From contig NC_135183.1 of NCBI RefSeq assembly GCF_041146795.1, positions 12,073,340 through 12,137,339 on the forward strand: DNA of 64,000 nt, read 5' to 3'. Every line of letters starts with the position of its first letter. Within the stretch, counting starts at the first letter, position 1. The notes beneath the pieces are model-generated. The model was not told the origin of the DNA. It did not search any database and was given only the letters and a program-made list of their open reading frames with translations. Position numbers and translations under genes: made by a program. Origin of the DNA: Maylandia zebra. Its lineage: Eukaryota > Chordata > Actinopteri > Cichliformes > Cichlidae. Below, piece after piece: positions 24,401 through 36,799 of this stretch.

Positions 24401-26507
24401 AAGTTATAGAAAATTATTTTTCATTCTCAGGTGAGAAAAGTGTAAAACACTCATCAGTCACCATAAAAATATGCTTTTGGGAAAAAGAAAAGAAAACAGA
24501 AAAACAAAACACTAAAGTGGTCTGACGAGTGATTAAACCCAACAACACAGTTTGCTGACTCATTTTTGGGGAAAGATTCAGCAGACTGAAGCTTAATAAC
24601 CACAGCTGTCATAGACAGAAAGGTTAGGCCCCAAATCTAAAGTGGTATACATTTCATTTCCAAGCAGTATAAGAATATATAAATGCAAAAACCACCTCTC
24701 CAAAGAGCAAATTCATATAACATTCAAATCATTAAATGTTCGTGTAAAAACACACACAAAGTTAACTTAAGTGACAAAAATAACAAGGGGTTAAGAGAAA
24801 ATGCAGTATTGTTTATTGCGGTGCCCTGTAGTGGCCAGATGCAATAAGGTTTTTATTTCTATTGGTCACAGTGTTGCTAAGATATGACTTTACTTTCTGT
24901 TTGTCAGCTTTCCACACTTATGATTAGCTGTGACAGCCAGAAGACCTCCCATGTCAGCTTTAGTGACAACTGAAAAGAAAAAAAAAAACAAACATTTGGG
25001 GCTTGTGAAAAATTGTAATACCCCTTCATAAAACCCAGTGGTTTCACACCGGGCTTGAGAAATCCAACGCTTCCTTGTTTTTTAAAATCTAAACTAAACT
25101 TTGATGCACTGATCTATTGATGCAAGCCGAAAGACGATGGCCGTAATCTAGGAACTGACTTAAAAAATGATCTCTGACTTCATTAACACTGAGACTGATA
25201 AATGGACTCTGGTCAGGACGCGCTTTAATGATCCTTAAAATAACCTTTGACAAGAAACCTTTATGTGGATCTGGTTCAGGCTGACCCAATGAGACCATTT
25301 AAGGTGATTTTCAGTAGAAAATACATCGAGTTCAGATTCTGAATTTCAGACATTGTACCTTTCAAAACATGGAGGCATCATTTAATGACTGAATTTCAAC
25401 CTGTGACCACATTTTAACATGAACTGCTTAGAAAACAGACTGTCTGCAGTTTGGCCTTAAAGTCATGTCAGGTTCACAGTCACATCATCCCCAACATCCC
25501 AGCTGTGGCAGACATTTTTTTTTTAATAAGGACAAATGATTGATCATTGATCAGTTTTATATACGTTTGATTGAAACAGATTGCTACAGTAAATGTTAGC
25601 GGTACAGGAACCTAACTGACAGCCTGACACCTGCATTATTATACAAAGTATTAGCGTTAGAAAGATGGGGAGCACAGATTTTATATTCTGACCAGGTCAT
25701 AGATCAATGATGTAATCGCCATTTCCATCCCTAAATATAGACGAATGAATGATCGTAAAAGTGCTCATGTTAATTACAAAAAACCCACATCATCTAACTG
25801 GGATTTTAGCATTTTTAAAACAAACTTTTGCAGTTTCATTTACTCCAGTATGTCCTCTGATGGTGACTTTATGAATGAAGAAATGAACGTGGATGTCAGT
25901 CAGTCGTTTTAGGTGCAGCAAGAGGGAAGCGAAAGAAACTCAGAGCAGGTTAAGTTCACAGAGTTTACCGATTGACTGACTCAAAGTTTAAGTTAACCGT
26001 CTTTCTGGAACAGAAAAGCCAGAATTTTCCTCATCTCAGAGTTAAAAAATTCAGTTGTTAGTAAACCTGATTCCCAGAATAGGGACCATGTCTACGAAAA
26101 GGTAAAAATGTTACAAATACTTACGCTGCTTAAAAATAACTGGCTGCTTCACTAGTTTTAGACTGAACTGTAAACTGATCTTCACCATAACTGCTTACTT
26201 CAATGCAAAATGATTCACACTGAGAACTTAAATGATAGAACAATAAACAAGATGGAAAAAAACCTCCACAATACCTGAAAGCGTCCCAGATTCCTTGAGG
26301 ATGGTGCACTAACTTTGACGTTTGCAGGAAGGACATTTCCTACAAAGAGAACATTTATTAAATACTAATGTGTCCTTCATTCCAGTCCTCCTCACTTCTT
26401 CAGTTCTCTCTACACTCACCGGATAAGATGCCTTTGGCGATGCCAAACGCCATGTTCCCTGCACCGATAAAGCCAATCTTAAGCTGAGAGTCCATCTCAG
26501 GGTCCAT
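21470..26507 (-). CDS. pycr3: Pyrroline-5-carboxylate reductase 3
   Basis: Cytosolic NAD(P)H-dependent enzyme making proline from pyrroline-5-carboxylate. Six coding exons: 26420..26507, 26275..26339, 23802..23981, 22734..22946, 21777..21869, 21470..21673, all GT-AG with matching phases, giving 280 aa, close to the family's usual ~275. Exon 1 carries the Rossmann loop [15 protein letters not shown] (about residues 11-25). Exon 4 ends in SGSGVAF, where most members read SGSGPA[YF]. The last exon has the family signature [19 protein letters not shown]. The start is the first ATG (MDPEMDSQ), which follows a plausible acceptor (GGTTTCAG|ATCAAAATG), so a 5' UTR intron is likely. Its first two coding exons are duplicated at 49457-49689. 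The gene lies between eef1d and gfus, as in human. Confidence 0.95.
22234..22674. mobile_element. MITE in pycr3 intron
   Basis: The 441-bp element has terminal inverted repeats GCCGCTTTTCCATTAGTACC and its complement GGTACTAATGGAAAAGCGGC. A-rich flanks on both sides blur the target duplication, so the superfamily is not assigned. No coding capacity. Confidence 0.75.
24760..26270. other. pycr3 intron 2, duplicated part
   Basis: No exon recognised. A 69-codon minus-strand frame at 25089-25298 is identical in both copies, but over so young a duplication that says nothing about function. Confidence 0.45.
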
Positions 26508-26509
26508 TT

Positions 26510-27910
26510 TGATCTGAAACCAAAGCAGGCAGCAGGTTACAGCAGGAACATCGAGATAACATGATGCCAGTGATTAAAAATCACCATGATGACGCATTTT
26601 CCACTGTAACAAGGGTTTCACACGTTGTTGTTTGAAGATATTAAACTGTGTACATTTTACAGACCAAAAATAAATAAACTCAGGGAATGAATCCAGACAA
26701 GAATCAACACTAAAAACGTCACCACTCCAAAGACAATCAATTTGTGTTCAGATCTTTGTGTCCATGCATATGAGAAACCCGATTACTATGAGAAATCAGG
26801 TTAAAGCAAAAAAACAAAACAAACTCACACATATATGATAAATCCTAGTTGACAGGTGGTCAGTAATCAGATTCCCCTCCCTCCTCCAGTAAAATGCTGC
26901 CACAGCCTGGTTTCCCTGTCATAGGTCATTATGAAACGGCATCCTTTACCCAGTTCTGGGTTTGCAGGACAAAAAAAGGCTTAAGTACAGAAACCAGTCA
27001 GTGTGCACATCCGATTTCTCTCGTGTTTGGACTGCAGCCTGTATCACTGTATGTGGTCAATGAGCAACTGAATATTGTTGGTTTGACTGAACCTAGAAAC
27101 ACGTGACTCACACTCAACTGCCAGTCTCCCAATTAAACAAAGACAGTCAATAGAAGCGCACATGAAAATATGAATAAACCCCACTAAAGATGCAGTGGAA
27201 AAAATAACAGTGGTGTTTGGACACATGTTGCAGAGACAATAATTTAAGTGTTTGTTGGGGTACACCTGGATTAATATAGAATTAAAATTGTTGCGTTTTT
27301 GTTGATCGATATTATAGTGTTGTTATTAGTGTTGTACATGTTTCTACACAACATCATACCTACTAATTCAGGAATCTGAATTACCCTTGTAATGGAAACA
27401 CTTTAATAGGAAGCAGTGTATTTTTGTCCAATATGTAAAAATGTAAATTTGACTATGTTGATACTGAAAGCTTTTCCTATGTTTTGTTTGGAAAATGATT
27501 CGAGACCGTTACTTACCTGACAGAATATTAGAAACACCTTATTTCAGTAACTGAGAGAGTCACTCTGACATTACAGTCTTAATGAATATAGAACTGATTG
27601 CCAGACAGGTATACTGTATTTAAATTTAAAAAAGTGAGCTACACCTAATATCAGTGTATACTGTAATCCAGATGTATTAAAAAACAAGCAGACTATGACA
27701 TCATGTAGCATGATCTACTGACTATTATGGCATATTTGGGCCATTTTAAGTTTAATTATGGAGCCAGAGAAAGGGTGTGTTTTCTTGCAAATTTAGTTGT
27801 AGTCTGATTTTTTCATAACAAACATACAAGTTCAATATTGGAGTGCATCTGTTTTTGATTTTTTGTAAATCTTTTTCTTCCCATTTTAAATTTGACACTT
27901 TAATATTTGA
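26510..27910. other. Spacer upstream of pycr3 coding exon 1
   Basis: No coding exon recognised. It is probably the pycr3 5' UTR intron and intergenic DNA. Confidence 0.4.
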
Positions 27911-27915
27911 ATCTA

Positions 27916-28773
27916 CAGTAATGTGCAAACATCTTGAGTCACCCATCAATACTTTATCTTTTGCTTCCACCCTGCATGTGTGATGCTTTGGGCTCTTCGG
28001 TTTCATCAGAAATTGTCTCTGTGGAAGACGGTTTGCCATTGTTAAGGAAGGGAAATCAGGAGGCTGAGGTATGCAAATTAAACAAGAACTAGGTTGAAAA
28101 TCAGACGCTCGGGTCTTATGAACTGATGAATCTAAATGTGAAATTTTTGGTTCAAATGATGTCCAGAGGAGGTCAGGAAAGAGGTACAAGAGTTAGTGTC
28201 TACAGCTATCGGTAAAACATGTGGAGGTTCTGTCATGGTTTAGGGCTGCATTTCAGCCAGTGGCGTTTTTGATCTTGCCAAAACTGCCATAATACCATCA
28301 GATTTTGATCCACCATGCAATACTATCAAAAAACCTGACTGGCAACGGCATCATTTTTCAACAGGTCAAAAGCCCAGACACATGGCCAATGCAGTAAAAG
28401 CATAACTGGACAATGGAACATAAAAAAATAAATAAATAAATAAAAAAAAGACAATGGGGCGTGATCAGCCATGGACTGATCTCCCCAGAACTTCAACATT
28501 ACTGAAGCAGTGTGGGATCATCTTAACTGAGGCAAAAAGCAGCAAAAATTTCCTTCAAGACGCCTGGAGATCTATTCTTGAAGACAAAGAAGTCAAAAGG
28601 CAATCAAAGCAAATATTGACTTTCAAGCTTGTTAGAGTTGTACAAACTGTTTTTGCCTTATATTCTGTATTTTCATGCATGCTTTGATTTCTCAATAATT
28701 CATCACACCCATTTCACATTTTCCTAGCAAAATAACTGAATGAGAAGTGACTCAAGACTTTTGCACATTACTG
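27916..28773. mobile_element. Decayed Tc1/mariner element, copy 1
   Basis: Terminal inverted repeats CAGTAATGTGCAAACATCTT and the complement of its right end AAGACTTTTGCACATTACTG are bordered by TA on both sides, the Tc1/mariner target duplication. Inner segments such as CATGGTTTAGGGCTGCATTT echo the VMVW(G)...SA region of transposases, but no intact frame remains. The second copy is at 51098-51946; the two differ mainly in an A-rich run near the middle. Confidence 0.75.
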
Positions 28774-28962
28774 TATCCCGGTTCTCTCCTTCTAAATTTA
28801 GGGCTTTATACTGCCAGAATATTTGAACGTCTTCCCTTTTGAAAGTTGTATAAGTTTATATCTTTAAATTAGAATATTCGACACATTTACTTTCCGAAAT
28901 TTTGAATTTCCAAGGAATTAATCCCCGTCTTCCCAGGCGCCATATTTCAGTTATTTTAATAC

Positions 28963-29475
28963 CTACAATGGCCCTCCTACGTCATCGTAAATTACATACG
29001 ACACCGCCTCCACGGTTATCACCCCTACAATTAAATCCAGGTTCTGGGTGGTATTGTCCGGGCAGGGCTGCGGCCAGTGTAGTACTGATGCTTCGCCATC
29101 TGACTCTTCTGTCACCTCGTCGTTTCTGTCAGAGTTAACCCCGGGTCCCACCAGAGGGTGTCTGGACTCCATAATAGCGACCATCGTCTTTTCATAGCGC
29201 CACCAGCCCTGTATTTTAGTTGGGGCCGGGGAGTCGGGCTCTCGCTTGCACTTGTAGTATGCGCTTTTGAGAAGTTTCCAGCGAAACTTTAATTGGTCCA
29301 CGGATCTGTGATAACCAGCCGCTGTCATTCTCCTGTGTGCCACTTTGAACAGTTTGTTATTCCTCACTTTCCTTCCGTCTAAGCACTTCTTCATGTCCAG
29401 CTCCTTGAGAATTTCCAGAAACAACTCCGTTTCCTTCACGTCCCAGTTCTGCTTCTTGATGCCAGAATCGTCCAT
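28963..29475 (-). CDS. Myb/SANT-like domain protein, copy 1
   Basis: A 170-aa single-exon frame with an ATG in a clean context. Residues about 10-100 look like a Myb/SANT-like DNA-binding domain of the MSANTD/ZSCAN29-like type: NWDVKETELFLEIL, then RNNKLFKVAHRRM, then SVDQLKFRWKLLKSAYYKCK, then GWWRYEKTM. Such domains occur in host factors and in the Myb-like second protein of PIF/Harbinger transposons. No transposase or terminal repeats were seen nearby, so a host or domesticated gene is possible. The acidic tail (VTEESDGEAS) suggests a regulatory C-terminus, though the last ~40 residues could be read-through past a missed splice donor. Protein identical in copy 2. Confidence 0.65.
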   Translation of the reverse strand: MDDSGIKKQNWDVKETELFLEILKELDMKKCLDGRKVRNNKLFKVAHRRMTAAGYHRSVDQLKFRWKLLKSAYYKCKREPDSPAPTKIQGWWRYEKTMVAIMESRHPLVGPGVNSDRNDEVTEESDGEASVLHWPQPCPDNTTQNLDLIVGVITVEAVSYVIYDDVGGPL

Positions 29476-30153
29476 TGTTTTAGCAATGCAGTCTCATGAA
29501 AACTCACACGAACTAGCGTTCACACGGCTAGGTTGTTAATAGGTGCTAGCATGCCTGCTGTAGCATGAGCTGTTGTGATGTTGCTAGTTTAAAATCTTTA
29601 AGCAGTATTTAGCACGGAATCTTCAAAACCGAATCAATAAAAGGATTACAATTCTGCGTTTTAAACCCTCTAAACATGAAAAAAAAAAGCCCCGCTCATG
29701 CATCTGAATAGGAATAGCTTGAAAATAATCCAGGAGAGATTAGATTAGAAACACAATGCACGTGTTTCTTTTTGACTGGACAACTATAAAGTAACACGGA
29801 GTGACACAAACACGATAGCGTGAACAAAACCGGGTAACGCTGGCGGTAGGACATTTATTCACCTGATTTGTGTTTCAGATTTGCTGATATCCGGCGTTTT
29901 GGCAACCGCAAACAGAAGTTAAATTTAAACCGTGGATGCACCCAGAGCATACACAGAGCCAACCAGCTGACTCTAGCTCCACTGTTGGTTCGTTTGGTTT
30001 TTACTTCACTGTCGCTGCTGTTCCAGGTGGGCGGCGCCGCTCAGCATCCTCTGCGAAACATTCCGCGCATACCGGTTTTTTTCCCGCCGTGTCCAGGACG
30101 TTTCAACCGTGAAATAAATGAAACGCACCTTTTTAAAGAACGTCTGCCATTCC

Positions 30154-30285
30154 ATTGGTTGTGGCCTCGTCGTGACGAGAAGCTTTAAACGGGTTGAAGA
30201 AAGTTAGTGTCTGTCATTTGAATCAGCTGTGTGAGGGGGACGGGGGCGAGTGTTTTACCTTGTCAAGGACCTCCTTGAACAACAG
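30154..30285 (+). promoter_or_regulatory. bmb: Candidate bmb promoter and 5' UTR exon, copy 1
   Basis: An inverted CCAAT box (ATTGG, 30154-30158) and a TATA-like TTTAAA (30184-30189) precede a GC-rich segment ending in donor AACAACAG|GTATTT at 30285/30286. The bmb ATG is preceded by an acceptor (TGATCCAG|ACATGG), so a leading non-coding exon is expected; this is my best candidate. The same block faces pycr3 and the Myb/SANT-like gene on the other strand, so it may act in both directions. Confidence 0.35.
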
Positions 30286-31239
30286 GTATTTGTTTACAAA
30301 TTATTCTATTTTATGCATTTAATAGGGCGTTTTTATTTTAACTGTTCATACATTTCGCAAAATATGATAGCTAATTTTTTGTTATTTTTTAATGACTGCA
30401 GTATTTTAAAATCGGGGAAAACAACTTAACATTTTTACAGTAAGCTAATTAGCTTCGTTTCCGTCCCGTTTAAGTCATGCAAAAGTGATTATTTGTTAAT
30501 TAAATGATGTTACTGCAAGTATTCAGCAGAGCGCTGCAGCAGTGGGCATGCCTGGGCAAGCCTCGGTAGGATCTTCATTCAATCAGAGAAATAAATGGTA
30601 GTTGTTATTTCCACATTGTCTAATGCATCCAATGCAGCAGAAACTCTTTATAGTCATATACAGAATGCTAAATGCTAAACATCGTCACAATATTCGTTTA
30701 AATATGCACAGATCATCAACAATGTTGAAACCTCCTGGCTAATGTTTTGTAGCTGACGGTCTCACCACCAGAACAGCTCTGACCAGTCCGGACATTTCCA
30801 TAAATGCCTGAGTGGAATGAGCTCTGGGCAGTTTGGTGCTCGGGTCATTACCTTGGGCTCTTTGCTAAAGCTGTCCCTGAGCAGGTTTTGCCCTGTGGTT
30901 TAGGCACGTTATCAAGGGGTGTTACGATACGACCACCTAACATCCACAGGATTTAAGTTGGTTAAACATTTTTAGTTCTTCTCTCCACTGGTCAATAGTT
31001 TCGATGCGTTGGCTGATTTGCTCTGTTGCTTTTTGTACACGGCTCAACAACAAAAAAGAAAATTAAAGCAACACATCAGATCTGAGGGTTAAAAAAAATC
31101 ATGCTGCATATCTACACTGATATGAAAATGATCACCTTACAGAGGGCTGAATTCAAAGACATATTGAAAATCAAAGTAAAAAAATGATGCAGCAGGCTAG
31201 TCCACTTTGCGGAAATTTTAATTGCAGCTAGTCATAATG

Positions 31240-31800
31240 GTACTTAGTAATTTGTATGGACCCCTGCCTGCCCCCTGCCCAATGTGCTTGTAAGCATGCC
31301 TGACAAGGTCCGGGCATGGTGATGGTATCCTGAGGGAATCTCCGGACAGTCTAAGATGCAACCTGCTGGTGTTCAATTAGTTGAAACATAATGTTCTACA
31401 GGTGTTCTACTGGATTAAGGTAAGGAAAGCATGGGGGGCCAGTCAGTAATATCAACTCTGTCCTCCTCCAGGAACTACCTTCATACTCTCGCTACATGAG
31501 GCCAGGCAATGTTGTGCAGCAGAGAACATCAGTGGTGGGCCTGCTAATTCTGGTATTCTCTGGCAAATGCCAGTCAGGCTCCATGGTGTGGGCAGTGAGC
31601 ACAGTGCCCACTAGAGGACGTTGGGTCCTCGGGTCACCCTCATGAAGTCTGTGATTGTTAGTGAGAGACCTTCACACCAGGGTCCTGCTGGAGGTCCTTT
31701 TATAAGAGTGTGGCAGTGTTTATCCTGTTACTCCTTGCACAAAGAAACAGACACTGATGGGATAAGGACCCTCTACAGCACTGCTCACCTCTGAGTAACT
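31240..31800 (-). pseudogene. Tc1-type transposase fossil, copy 1
   Basis: The minus strand retains decayed Tc1 transposase phrases, for example LHEGDPRTQRPLVGTVLTAH, as seen in teleost Tc1 proteins around RRPLVGPVLTA, and a later remnant of the ARPHVAR region. Large internal deletions and frame breaks are present. It lies in the presumed 5' UTR intron of bmb. Copy 2 (54415-55000) keeps about ten bases lost here near 31345. Confidence 0.6.
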
Positions 31801-32063
31801 GCCTCCCAAAAGTGATTTAAAAAAAAAACAAAAAAAAAAAAAAAACCATAAACACACTTTAACTCAGAAGAGTTGAAGCTGCAAAGGGTGGGCCGACATC
31901 ATATTAAACTCTTTAGATTAAGAGTAGGATGAGAAGTTCTTATGTATGTGAAGGCAGACGAGCAGTTACTTTTGGCAGTATAGTGTGGTTGCAGGGATTA
32001 TGAGAAATGTATTTCCCATGTTTGATGATTTGCATGCGCACCTTGTCATGTTCTGATCCAGAC

Positions 32064-35000
32064 ATGGGTCACCTCATCCACTACCTGCACCTCCTGCTGG
32101 CCTGTCAGTGTCTCGCGGTCAACGGGCTGTTTGAATGGCTGAGGCTGACAGAGGCACCTCGAGCAGCAGCGCCTCTTCAACCAGCTGCAGTGGCTCCAGC
32201 ACATCTTGCCAAAGACGCTCAGTTTGAGATGGCAACTGCAGATGAGAAGTTTTTAGCTGAGGCAAAGCAGATGGAGCTCAGCCCATTGGACAGCTGTCAT
32301 TACAGGGTATGTGGGCCTTGAAAATGTGTATTTAATCCAACGGACAAATAAAATGTTTTTGAACAATATTAGGTTTGAGTTTGGAGAAGGCTGGGCAACA
32401 GTGTTATTAAGTGTCTTTCATATAAAATTCTCATGGCACAGTTTTCAATACATTGTTTAAACAGAGGAATCATGTTTCTCTGGTTTGTCTCCTCCTGTAG
32501 GTGATCGCTCGGCTAAAGTCGAGCTGTGACAGCCTCTCAGAAGAAAAGCTCGCAAAGCTCGGAGTGGAACTGTTTAACTGCCAGGCAGAGATTGAGGGGC
32601 GCCAGACGTACCTATGCACAGAGGAGATGGTAAAAATACGATCTTGTAGTACTTGTCAGAAATGGCTTTAAAAATATAATGAAAAAATATATAATGTTGT
32701 GTGCTAATCTCAATTTTATGTGTTAGACCATCAAAGAGTGCACAGCAGACATGGATTCAGATACATGGAATGCTTACCACATAGTGAGCAACCGAGCGCG
32801 CTCCGTTTGTTATGCAACTCGACAGCAGCTTTTCCGGCGCAGAGCAGAGCACACAGTCAATGCACTCATCTCCACAGCCACCAGCCAGCTAGATGCAATG
32901 AAGGACCTGAAGGTAAGGCTGGGTTTAAAAATAAAATAAAATAAAATAAAATAATTTTTATTTTGCAAATCAGTGGTTTCTTGGATTCATGGATCATTTT
33001 CAAACAGGAGGGCCAGGTAGAGTTGAAAGAACTGACTACAGCATCACTGGACAAGCTGCTTGAAGGCCACAGTGTTCTGCAGGCTCAACAGGGGAAGCTC
33101 CACGAGGGCCAGGAGCAGATGACGAGTTCACTGAGGGACAACCTGGAGCGTCTGGGTCAGGAAAAAGCTCTCATCGCCTCTGGACAGGAGTTGGTAGCTC
33201 AGCTCATTCAGGGAATTACACAAAGAATGGGTGAGAATTTTACATTTTTCTGTATTTTTATTCTATTCTGTTAAAATTGACTTTGGGCGCGACTGCAAAT
33301 AATCCGACATAAAGGCTCTTTTCATGTGCTAACAGTCAAATTGCAGCAGTTTGTAAATGGGTTTACTACTGACCATGGATAAAAGAAACTGTTTGTCAAA
33401 GTACTCGAAAATGACCTGATACAGTTCGATGTGCTGAATGACTTCTGGAAGTTTTAACTTTCCCCTTTTAAATAAGATAAAATATTGAACTGCAATTCTC
33501 TTTAAGAAAACTCTGTAAACACACCTGATGCCACATCATGTAGCATGGATTTTATTCTTTCTGTCCACCTTATTTTTTTTTATTTTTTTTTTATTTTTTA
33601 TTTTAGAGAATGTGAGCGAGCATCTTCAAATCCAGGGCTCTGAGGTGCAGGACAGCCACAAGGCGATTGTCAAGGACCTGGCAGATGTAAGACACCAAGC
33701 TCAGGACATCTATCAGAAAATTGGTAAATGGCTGAAATCATTTGTAGTTTATAAAACTATCCCCCCCAAGCAATGTGCTTACATATCTTTTTGTATGTGG
33801 CTGAGTAGACCACAGTATGATAGAGTTTCTGCAGTATCAGGATCAGACCTCCCAGTACTACACTGACCTGATGAACAAGTTGGAGCGCATGAACAGCACC
33901 CTGGGAGGCATGCTGCACTACCTCGATAAGATGCAGAGCCGCATAGAGGACAGGCTTCACATGATCCAGGGCTACCTCGGATGGGCAGGTGAGACACGGC
34001 AGCCATAGGGCACACTCCCTTTTTATAGGGTCTTTTCCTGCTACAGAGAAGTTGGATAATTGACTGTCAGCAGGACATATTTAGAAATTAATTCTTTGCA
34101 TTCTCTTTGACTAAAAAAAGGCTTCTGTATGACTTAAGAATTCTTTTTCTTGTGCTTTTTGCTTGAACAGGTTTAAGTCTGACAGCTATATGGACGTGCA
34201 TCACACACACAGGCTACTTTGTACTGTGTGCAGTCCTGCTGACATTCCTGCACTGTCCTGGTTTCTCTCGAGCCATGCTGCTGCTAACTGTGCCTCTGAA
34301 TGCAGTTGCTGAAGTCAACCAGCAGCCAGCGCTGGATCTCACCAGCCTCAGCCTGCTGCTGCTCACTCTGTCTCTGGGTATAAACATAAAGTCACTTATG
34401 AGGAAAATACATTAGCTGCAGTTTTCTGAAGCATTTGTCACAGTGTGAATTTTGTTTCTGCAGGTCACTGGTTTGTGAATCAGCTGTGGGCATGCTTCAA
34501 GATCACGAAAAAGCTGACCAGTCCACTGCTACTCAGCTCGTGCACCATTGTGGAACCGCAGAAGCAGCCTTGCAACTCTTATCCACCATCATCTACACCA
34601 CAGAAGTGAGTATGTTGCACACTAGAACTGCAACTTGCGTATTGGTCTTTGAAAATGTTCAATTTAACGGACTTCACTGAATGTTAAGGCCATCACCATC
34701 TTGGTGTTTTGAAACTGGACATGGAAGAGGGGTGACGTCTGCTTGCTGATGGACACTGGTTGCAGCTATCAATTATAATATAGAGCAGGGGTCCCCAATC
34801 CCAGTCCACGAGGGCTGGTGTCCCTGCAGGTTTTAGATCTCACCCTGGGTCAACACACCTGAATCACATGATTAGTTCATTACCAAGAACTTCAAGACAT
34901 GTTGAGAAGGTAATTTATCCATTTAAATCAGCTGTGATGGATCAAGGACACATCTAAAACCTGCAGGGACACCAGCCCTCATGGACTGGGATTGGGGACC

Positions 35001-35888
35001 CCTGATATAGAGACAGTAATTTATTAAATGAGCACAATGTTGTAGATGTTAAACTTAGCTAATGATTTAATCCGACTCAATCAGAAACTCTTGAGTTCAC
35101 TGGTCAGTGCTCAAACTGGTAACTGATGATTTGTTCGAGTAAAAAATGAATTTTGAACTCTACACGGTCAGTAAGAGCTTCAGGCAGTAGAACATGTATT
35201 ATTGTCTACACCAAATTAACAATGATTCCTTTTGCATCTATTGGACCTATTTTCTATCCTTTTGTGCTCAGAGATGAAAAAGATGACATCATTGAGGAAG
35301 ACGACCTATTGAATCCGGACAGCTTTTTATCAGGTGGGAAACACATGCTGAACCTTTTTTACAGTGAATCCTGTTCAAGAGCAGTGCTCTTTCTATAAAT
35401 TCAGCTTCTCAGTTTTGCTGTCAAACATGTTTGTGTTCAGGTGAACTTGGCATATCAGCTGTGTCTCCACCTCAGAGGAAGCTTACGCCAGAGTCGAGGC
35501 TTATGGCAGTAATTGGTAAACCAAATCACTCCACTCCCAGGTTTATACCAAAGCCACTTTCTTCAGCGGTAAGCAAACTGAGTTAATGCTTTCAGAAATG
35601 CAAAAACTGTATTCTCAGTGCATCACTAGTGGCAAGCAAGACAAATATTGTTTAATTGAAATCTGTTTTAGGCTCTTTGTTACGATATACCCCTGAGTAA
35701 CCTGGAAGGTGTTTTTGATTCAGTCACTGACTCGTCTGATTTAGGGAATGATTCACGAAGTGCAAGACCCACTCCATCGTTAGTCAGCAACAGGTCAGTA
35801 GCTCCAGTTACATGCACATATTTTATTTATTTATTTTTTCTGTTTGAAGAGCTAAATTGTTTATATGGACTGTGATTTAATGTACTTT

Positions 35889-35923
<35 letters not shown>

Positions 35924-36321
35924 CCCTGACATTTGAAATGAGCATGTCATGTTAGGGATTCTAGCTGCCAGTTCATTGCTATGTTACTGATACCAGTTTT
36001 CACTGAAATCATACAGAAATAGAAGTAAGAGTCTCCAAGAGCTTTTGGCCTATAGGAGTTGTTTCAATGTATACTGACCTCATTATTTGAAACTGTGGAA
36101 TTAATAATTACCCTCCAATATAACCTCATTATAATGAGTAAAGGGGAAATATGAATTGTTAAAGGGCATCTTTCTGTTTTTCTGCCTTCAGCTCAGTGTC
36201 AGGCCGTCAGCTGTGCAATGGCCTCACAAAAAGAGGAAAAGTCTGTAAGAAGAGAGCCGTGCCAGGACAGGAGTACTGCAGAGTCCACGAAGGGGGGCAC
36301 TCCTCGTATGTCCAGTTTTAA
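32064..36321 (+). CDS. bmb: Brambleberry (KAR5-family nuclear fusion protein), copy 1
   Basis: In zebrafish, Brambleberry is a maternal nuclear-envelope protein needed for karyomere fusion in cleavage-stage embryos, related to yeast Kar5 and plant GEX1. Twelve coding exons: 32064..32306, 32501..32629, 32727..32912, 33008..33230, 33607..33723, 33806..33988, 34171..34377, 34464..34605, 35272..35333, 35441..35568, 35672..35793, 36192..36321. All are GT-AG and in phase, giving 623 aa. Signal peptide about 1-22 (MGHLIHYLHLLLACQC); Cys-rich part with Cys 78, 90, 108, 120, 129, 152; helical coiled-coil region about 187-350; hydrophobic segments about 361-388, 393-410 and 416-440; C-terminal C589-x9-C599-x10-C610-x2-H613, a probable zinc knuckle. 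Start chosen at the ATG giving the signal peptide; a longer upstream frame exists but crosses a likely acceptor. The family call is from recognition of these features. Confidence 0.88.
34786..35004. mobile_element. hAT MITE in bmb intron, copy 1
   Basis: The 219-bp element has inverted ends CAGGGGTCCCCAATCCCAGT and its complement, flanked by a perfect 8-bp target duplication ATATAGAG (34778-34785 and 35005-35012), diagnostic of hAT. Relatives lie at 37355-37558 and 39686-39892. Confidence 0.92.
35890..35921 (+). repeat. (TG)16 microsatellite, bmb intron
   Basis: Pure TG run here. In the second copy (59031-59069) it is interrupted by GGG and GGGGG, so the two copies can be told apart. Confidence 0.95.
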
Positions 36322-36773
36322 CAGCCTCAGCCGTCTTTGTTGTCTGTAAAAACTGTATACAGTAATGAAATATTGTTTTTACTAAGTTCTGTCTGCACTG
36401 CAGACAGCAGTAAGATTGCTGAATGAAAATTACATCTGTAGATATTTTAAATGTTTTTAGACGTTTATTTAGCTTTCGTGTTTAATAAAAATGAAAACTT
36501 ATCAAAATTAGCTTTGTCAGAGTATGTGCATGTACACACAAGGAACTGGGCTCAGTTTTTTCTTAATTCCATGCTCTTTATTGCTTTCAATGTACCTAAG
36601 AGAACATGGAAACAGACAGTAGCAATGTGCCACAGATGAACATGTATAGCCTATTCATAGTGGTGGGTAACTGGTTCTATATATAGATGGAGGGAGAGAG
36701 TTATGTGAATTTGTATAGTATTTTTTTTTCTCATTTCTTTTCTAAATGTACTTGTATATTGTTCACATGTTGA

Positions 36774-36779
36774 AATAAA
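36774..36779 (+). terminator. bmb: bmb polyadenylation signal, copy 1
   Basis: AATAAA about 450 bases after the stop. An earlier AATAAA near 36483 is an alternative. Confidence 0.4.
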
Positions 36780-36799
36780 TTACCTATCAATCAATTTGA

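Noticed and set aside
25089-25298. 69-codon minus frame identical in both duplicated copies (also 48271-48480)
   Set aside because: Identity is explained by the recent duplication; no start context, splice logic or motif supports coding.
27752-28189. 145-codon minus frame, repeated at 50934-51371
   Set aside because: Mostly within the decayed Tc1/mariner element and its flank; sense is not transposase-like and no splice pattern supports it.
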